Assembly (NCBI GenBank): GCA_018266895.1
Contig: JAFDZQ010000020.1
Location: 1 to 34,953, forward strand
Direction of reading: 5' to 3'
DNA: 34,953 nucleotides
DNA from: Bacteroidota bacterium
GTDB lineage: Bacteria; Bacteroidota; Ignavibacteria; Tepidaquicellales; Tepidaquicellaceae
Below the pieces are notes generated by a model. It ran no database searches and was not told the origin of the DNA. It saw only the letters and a program-made list of their open reading frames with translations. A program made the position numbers and the translations under genes. Of this stretch, positions 32,141-34,953 are shown one piece after another (the first letter of the stretch is position 1; every line of letters begins with the position of its first letter).

Positions 32141-34174
32141 TTACCTGAACCGGTTAAATGACGCAGCATCCGTATTTTGTCTTGCCTGAAGAGAATCATT
32201 CACAATCCTCAGAAATTCGGTAGCCATTTTATTTCCGGGAATAAGCTCAAGAAATTTTGTCAGCTGAGCCTGAGACTCCGTGAACCTTCCTTCATTCTTG
32301 TAAAATTCTCCGAGATAATAATGAGCATCAGAAAAATTCGGATAAATTTCAACTGCCTTCAGAAGATCTCTTTCAAACCCGTTATTATCATTAAGATACA
32401 TATTTGCAAAACCCCGCAGAAAATAAGCCTGTGCGCATTCGGGATCCAGAGCCAGCAGTCTGTTAAGTACATAGATCATCTGCTGTCCGTCTTTTCTGCC
32501 CATGAGCATTTGCGCTTTCATAAGAAGTGAATTGACTTCCCTTGAAAGTATTTTGGTTTTTCCCGGTTCGAATTTAAACACTTCCATGGTTTCAGGAGGT
32601 AATATTCCTGCAGTAGTAAAAAGAGCATCCTGATTCGCAACCCGGTACCATTCACGCAGAAATGCGAGATATGTCACTCCGTTCCTGCTCATATAATCGG
32701 TCATATATCTGACATAATCTATATCATTTATCTTTTTAATAAGTTCGGGAGTAACTAACCCGGCTACGTCAACAATTTTTCTGTTACTGTAAAATCCTAT
32801 AGCCCCCACATCGTGAGTGGCAATTACATCATTTTCCTTAGTATTTTCTTTTATCCAGAGAGCAGCTTTGACCTGTCTGTCATAAATATACTTGCACTGT
32901 ATGGCATATTCTTCCCTGTTATCATCATAATCCTTGACACCCAGGAAAAAAGTAATTCCAATGAAAATATAAAAAATGCTTTTAGCAAAAAGAAGATTTT
33001 CTGTAAACCTGTTGATTAGTCTTGCTAAATCCCTGAATCCGATTGTTGCAACAAGAATGAAGAACGGAATTATGGGCATCATATATCTGCCGAATCTGTG
33101 AGCGTAAGGAAGTTTTAGCCAGTATATAAATACCAGTCCAAGTATAAATAAAATATATAATGTATTCTGATTATATGTCTTATTAAAGATATCAAAAATA
33201 AGTTTGCCAACTGAAAACAAAAAACCGAGCATAGTGAGATTAATGATAAAATACTCAAACGATAGTTTCGAATCTTTTGTGAAATATCTCCATACTTCAT
33301 TCCTGAGAAAATCATATCTGCTTCTGAATTCCGGGGAATAATAAGTAAGCTTTGCATTGTAAGTATTCGGCAGAACAGATCCGGAAAGGATCAGATTCAT
33401 GATGAAATACAGACCCAGAATGCCGGAAAAAATAAGGACGATTTTTTTGAGTTCGCTGTTTGAAAACAGCCGGAGATATATTTCATCTTTTGAGTAAATC
33501 CTTACCAGCATATAATCAATAATGAGTGCAATAATAAAAACTGCTCCGTCAGGTCTTGTCCACATAATCAGACCGAGCATTACTGCAAAAGGCACTGTTC
33601 TTCTCTGCCGGTAAAAATATGCGCAGAGAATGAGTATGAAAATGAACATTGTGGTTTCCATACCGGAAACAGAAATAAAATTCATCCACTTGTCTATTAC
33701 AAATATACCTGTACATATCATTGCAAAAACATTTTCCTTGACAAACTCAACCGAAGCAAGCCAGTAAAAAGCAACCGCAGCGAGTAAGAAAAAAAGAATT
33801 CCCAGAACATAACTTAATATCATCTCGTTGCTTGTAATAAAAAATCCTATAGCAAGAAGTATTGTATATAATGGCGAAGTGGAGCCGGCTGTTACCATTT
33901 CATTCTTAAAATATGAAAAACTGAAATATTCGGCAAGATTTTTTGCAAAAGTCAGGTGAATCCACGGATCATCGAGCGGGAAACTGAAAACCTGATTGAC
34001 CTTGAAAGCTGTGCGTAAATAGAGAAAAGTAAGGAAAACAGGAAGCAGGATTATTAAAACATAGAAAAGTATTTTTACAACTTTACCGGGTTTATAAGGA
34101 TTGTTAAATGCAAACTTACCCTGATCAACTCTTCCAGTCCTCTTTTTTTTTATCGGATATTTTATTTTTTTCAT
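32141..34174 (-). CDS. GT-C membrane glycosyltransferase with C-terminal TPRs
   Basis: About 677 residues from the ATG at 34174. A longer frame from 34294 exists, but a predicted promoter (34182-34210) lies within that extension and MKKIKYPIKKKRTGRV is a natural cytoplasmic start. Roughly ten membrane helices are followed by a periplasmic part. The first extracytoplasmic loop has FPLDDPWIHLTFAKNLAE (Asp68-Asp69), the acidic pair expected for GT-C polyprenyl-phosphate-sugar enzymes, and AGSTSPLYTILLA; the later VIATHDVGAIGFYSNRKIVD with GLVTPE is shared with arabinofuranosyltransferase-like relatives. Residues ~555-660 form TPRs (LLALDPECAQAYFLRGFANM, AVEIYPNFSDAHYYLGEFYK). Donor and acceptor are unknown. 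It is first in a minus-strand unit with mltG, a permease and ubiX. Confidence 0.85.
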   Translation of the reverse strand: MKKIKYPIKKKRTGRVDQGKFAFNNPYKPGKVVKILFYVLIILLPVFLTFLYLRTAFKVNQVFSFPLDDPWIHLTFAKNLAEYFSFSYFKNEMVTAGSTSPLYTILLAIGFFITSNEMILSYVLGILFFLLAAVAFYWLASVEFVKENVFAMICTGIFVIDKWMNFISVSGMETTMFIFILILCAYFYRQRRTVPFAVMLGLIMWTRPDGAVFIIALIIDYMLVRIYSKDEIYLRLFSNSELKKIVLIFSGILGLYFIMNLILSGSVLPNTYNAKLTYYSPEFRSRYDFLRNEVWRYFTKDSKLSFEYFIINLTMLGFLFSVGKLIFDIFNKTYNQNTLYILFILGLVFIYWLKLPYAHRFGRYMMPIIPFFILVATIGFRDLARLINRFTENLLFAKSIFYIFIGITFFLGVKDYDDNREEYAIQCKYIYDRQVKAALWIKENTKENDVIATHDVGAIGFYSNRKIVDVAGLVTPELIKKINDIDYVRYMTDYMSRNGVTYLAFLREWYRVANQDALFTTAGILPPETMEVFKFEPGKTKILSREVNSLLMKAQMLMGRKDGQQMIYVLNRLLALDPECAQAYFLRGFANMYLNDNNGFERDLLKAVEIYPNFSDAHYYLGEFYKNEGRFTESQAQLTKFLELIPGNKMATEFLRIVNDSLQARQNTDAASFNRFR

Positions 34175-34181
34175 ATTTATT

Positions 34182-34210
34182 AAAATAATTATTTGAACAC
34201 GCAAATTCAA
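34182..34210 (-). promoter_or_regulatory. Promoter of the GT-C gene, possibly leaderless
   Basis: On the minus strand, TTGAAT (34210-34205), 17 bases, TATTTT (34187-34182). Transcription would start at about 34175, practically at the ATG (34174), so the mRNA may have no 5' leader. This also argues against the upstream start at 34294. Confidence 0.55.
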
Positions 34211-34340
34211 TTTTAAAGTTCTAAAATATCTCCCTTTTTTCTGAAAACAAAATAACGTCCCTTTATGTACTAATGCATTGATATTTAAACTCATACGAAT
34301 AATAATCTGACAGCGAAAATCATTTTAATATTAAATAACA

Positions 34341-34369
34341 TTGAAGTTCATACTTCATATTTTTAAGTT
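34341..34369 (+). promoter_or_regulatory. Predicted guaD promoter
   Basis: TTGAAG (34341-34346), 17 bases, TAAGTT (34364-34369). The start of transcription would be near 34376, about 19 bases before the ATG at 34395. The gap between the divergent genes has no other feature I can name. Confidence 0.5.
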
Positions 34370-34394
34370 TACGAAACAAATTTAAATTTAAAAT

Positions 34395-34871
34395 ATGAGC
34401 AAACATTCCGAGAAATTCATGCTTGAAGCCATTTCTCTCTCAAAGGAAAATATAAAGAACGCCACCGGAGGCCCTTTCGGTGCAGTAATTGTTAAAGATG
34501 GTGAAATTATTTCCGGAGGATCAAACCAGGTAACAACTCACAATGACCCTACTGCGCACGCTGAGATCGAAGCTATCAGGGCAGCCTGCAAAAAATTAAA
34601 ATCATTCTCGCTGGAAGGCTGCGAAATTTATACAAGCTGCGAACCGTGTCCGATGTGTCTTTCGGCGATTTACTGGGCCAGGATTGAAAGTATCTACTTT
34701 GCAAATTCGAGAGAAGATGCAGCAGAACTTAACTTTGATGACGAATTTCTTTACCGGGAAATAAATAAGGAAAATCATAACAGAAAAATACCTATGGTAC
34801 AGATGCTGAGAGATGAGGCGATAAAAGTATTTAACGACTGGAAACACAAAGAAGATAAAATTCACTACTGA
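34395..34871 (+). CDS. guaD: Guanine deaminase (CDA-fold nucleoside/base deaminase)
   Basis: A 158-residue zinc deaminase. The active-site signature is complete: HAE (55-57) and CEPCPMC (82-88, ligands Cys85 and Cys88). The segment NDPTAHAEIEAIRAACKKL, SAIYWARIESIYFAN, then AAELNFDDEFLYREIN and a C-terminal NDWK...Y match the Bacillus-type guanine deaminase better than tRNA adenosine deaminase TadA. It converts guanine to xanthine and ammonia in purine salvage or breakdown. No tRNA-binding TadA features are evident, but a wider nucleobase range cannot be excluded. The next gene starts six bases behind its stop codon, suggesting a shared transcript. Confidence 0.9.
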   Translation: MSKHSEKFMLEAISLSKENIKNATGGPFGAVIVKDGEIISGGSNQVTTHNDPTAHAEIEAIRAACKKLKSFSLEGCEIYTSCEPCPMCLSAIYWARIESIYFANSREDAAELNFDDEFLYREINKENHNRKIPMVQMLRDEAIKVFNDWKHKEDKIHY

Positions 34872-34877
34872 TTTGCA

Positions 34878-34953
34878 ATGAAAATTTTATTTGTAAACGG
34901 AAAAGTATTCATGGGGAAAAACAGATTTACTGATGCTGTAGGATTTGATGATG
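34878..34953 (+). CDS. Start of a probable amidohydrolase gene (cut by window end)
   Basis: Only 25 codons are visible: MKILFVNGKVFMGKNRFTDA and a few more residues. The pattern ILFVNGKVF-x-GKNRFTDAVGF is that of the beta-sandwich start of metal-dependent amidohydrolases of the YtcJ-like group (compare VNGKI-T-x-x-FADAVAV). It starts six bases after the guaD stop, so an enzyme of related purine or amide metabolism is possible. The family call rests on a very short stretch. Confidence 0.5.
   Translation, partial: MKILFVNGKVFMGKNRFTDAVGFDD

Noticed and set aside
34175-34294. Extended N-terminus of the GT-C protein
   Set aside because: The extension contains a predicted promoter, lacks family similarity and precedes a typical lysine-rich cytoplasmic start.
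1-34953. CRISPR arrays, tRNA or rRNA genes, insertion sequences, attachment sites
   Set aside because: Reading through both strands I saw no regularly spaced repeats, cloverleaf-like segments, rRNA motifs, transposase frames or integrase-associated repeats.

Overview
The window looks like a chromosomal segment of an AT-rich, Gram-negative, Bacteroidota-related bacterium, most plausibly of the Ignavibacteria type. This is inferred from gene content only. The reasons are TonB-dependent receptors (one with a carboxypeptidase-regulatory-like N-terminal domain), exported beta-barrel and lipoprotein pairs, a Rickettsia/Thermus-type isocitrate dehydrogenase with a long C-terminal domain, and few Shine-Dalgarno sequences. 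Several genes appear to start with TTG or GTG. There are no rRNA, tRNA, insertion sequence, phage or CRISPR signals. At least seven candidate promoters share one architecture: TTGnnn (once CTGACA), exactly 17 bases, then TAnnTT.

Layout. 1-2389 (minus): an AtuA/DUF1446 protein cut by the window edge, and alanine dehydrogenase with its own terminator. 2752-11105 (plus): a tightly packed housekeeping run, mazG, Nudix (Ap4A hydrolase-like), dacB-type PBP4, clpS, an exported TPR protein, uvrB and icd, closed by a strong terminator. 11176-15570 (plus): a complete five-gene unit with a promoter, a duplicated palindromic operator, a membrane protein, a winged-helix regulator, pterin-4a-carbinolamine dehydratase, a TonB-dependent receptor, an exported TPR protein and a terminator. 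15626-17272: a solitary urocanase. 17440-19059: an unusual membrane protein (see below). 19145-21745: a TPP riboswitch with an intrinsic terminator in front of a TonB-dependent receptor, so a thiamin-compound uptake gene; msrA follows. 22563-25545 (minus): a lipoprotein plus outer-membrane barrel pair. 25933-28812 (plus): a very large surface protein joining a zinc peptidase, a TolB-like propeller and an Omp85-type barrel. 28841-34174 (minus): a GT-C glycosyltransferase with C-terminal TPRs, mltG, an ABC-2-like permease and ubiX. 34395-end (plus): guanine deaminase, then the start of an amidohydrolase-like gene.

The most striking item is the 539-residue protein at 17440-19059. Its N-terminal ~200 residues resemble a PAP2-type membrane phosphatase whose catalytic histidines are replaced. 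The remaining ~335 residues align closely, from memory, with the C-terminal helical region of EcoEI-class type I restriction subunits (HsdR). It has no nuclease or helicase, and no hsdM or hsdS lies nearby. This could be a membrane-tethered HsdR tail, meaning an adaptor, decoy or anchor for a restriction complex, and I do not recall a described system of this kind.
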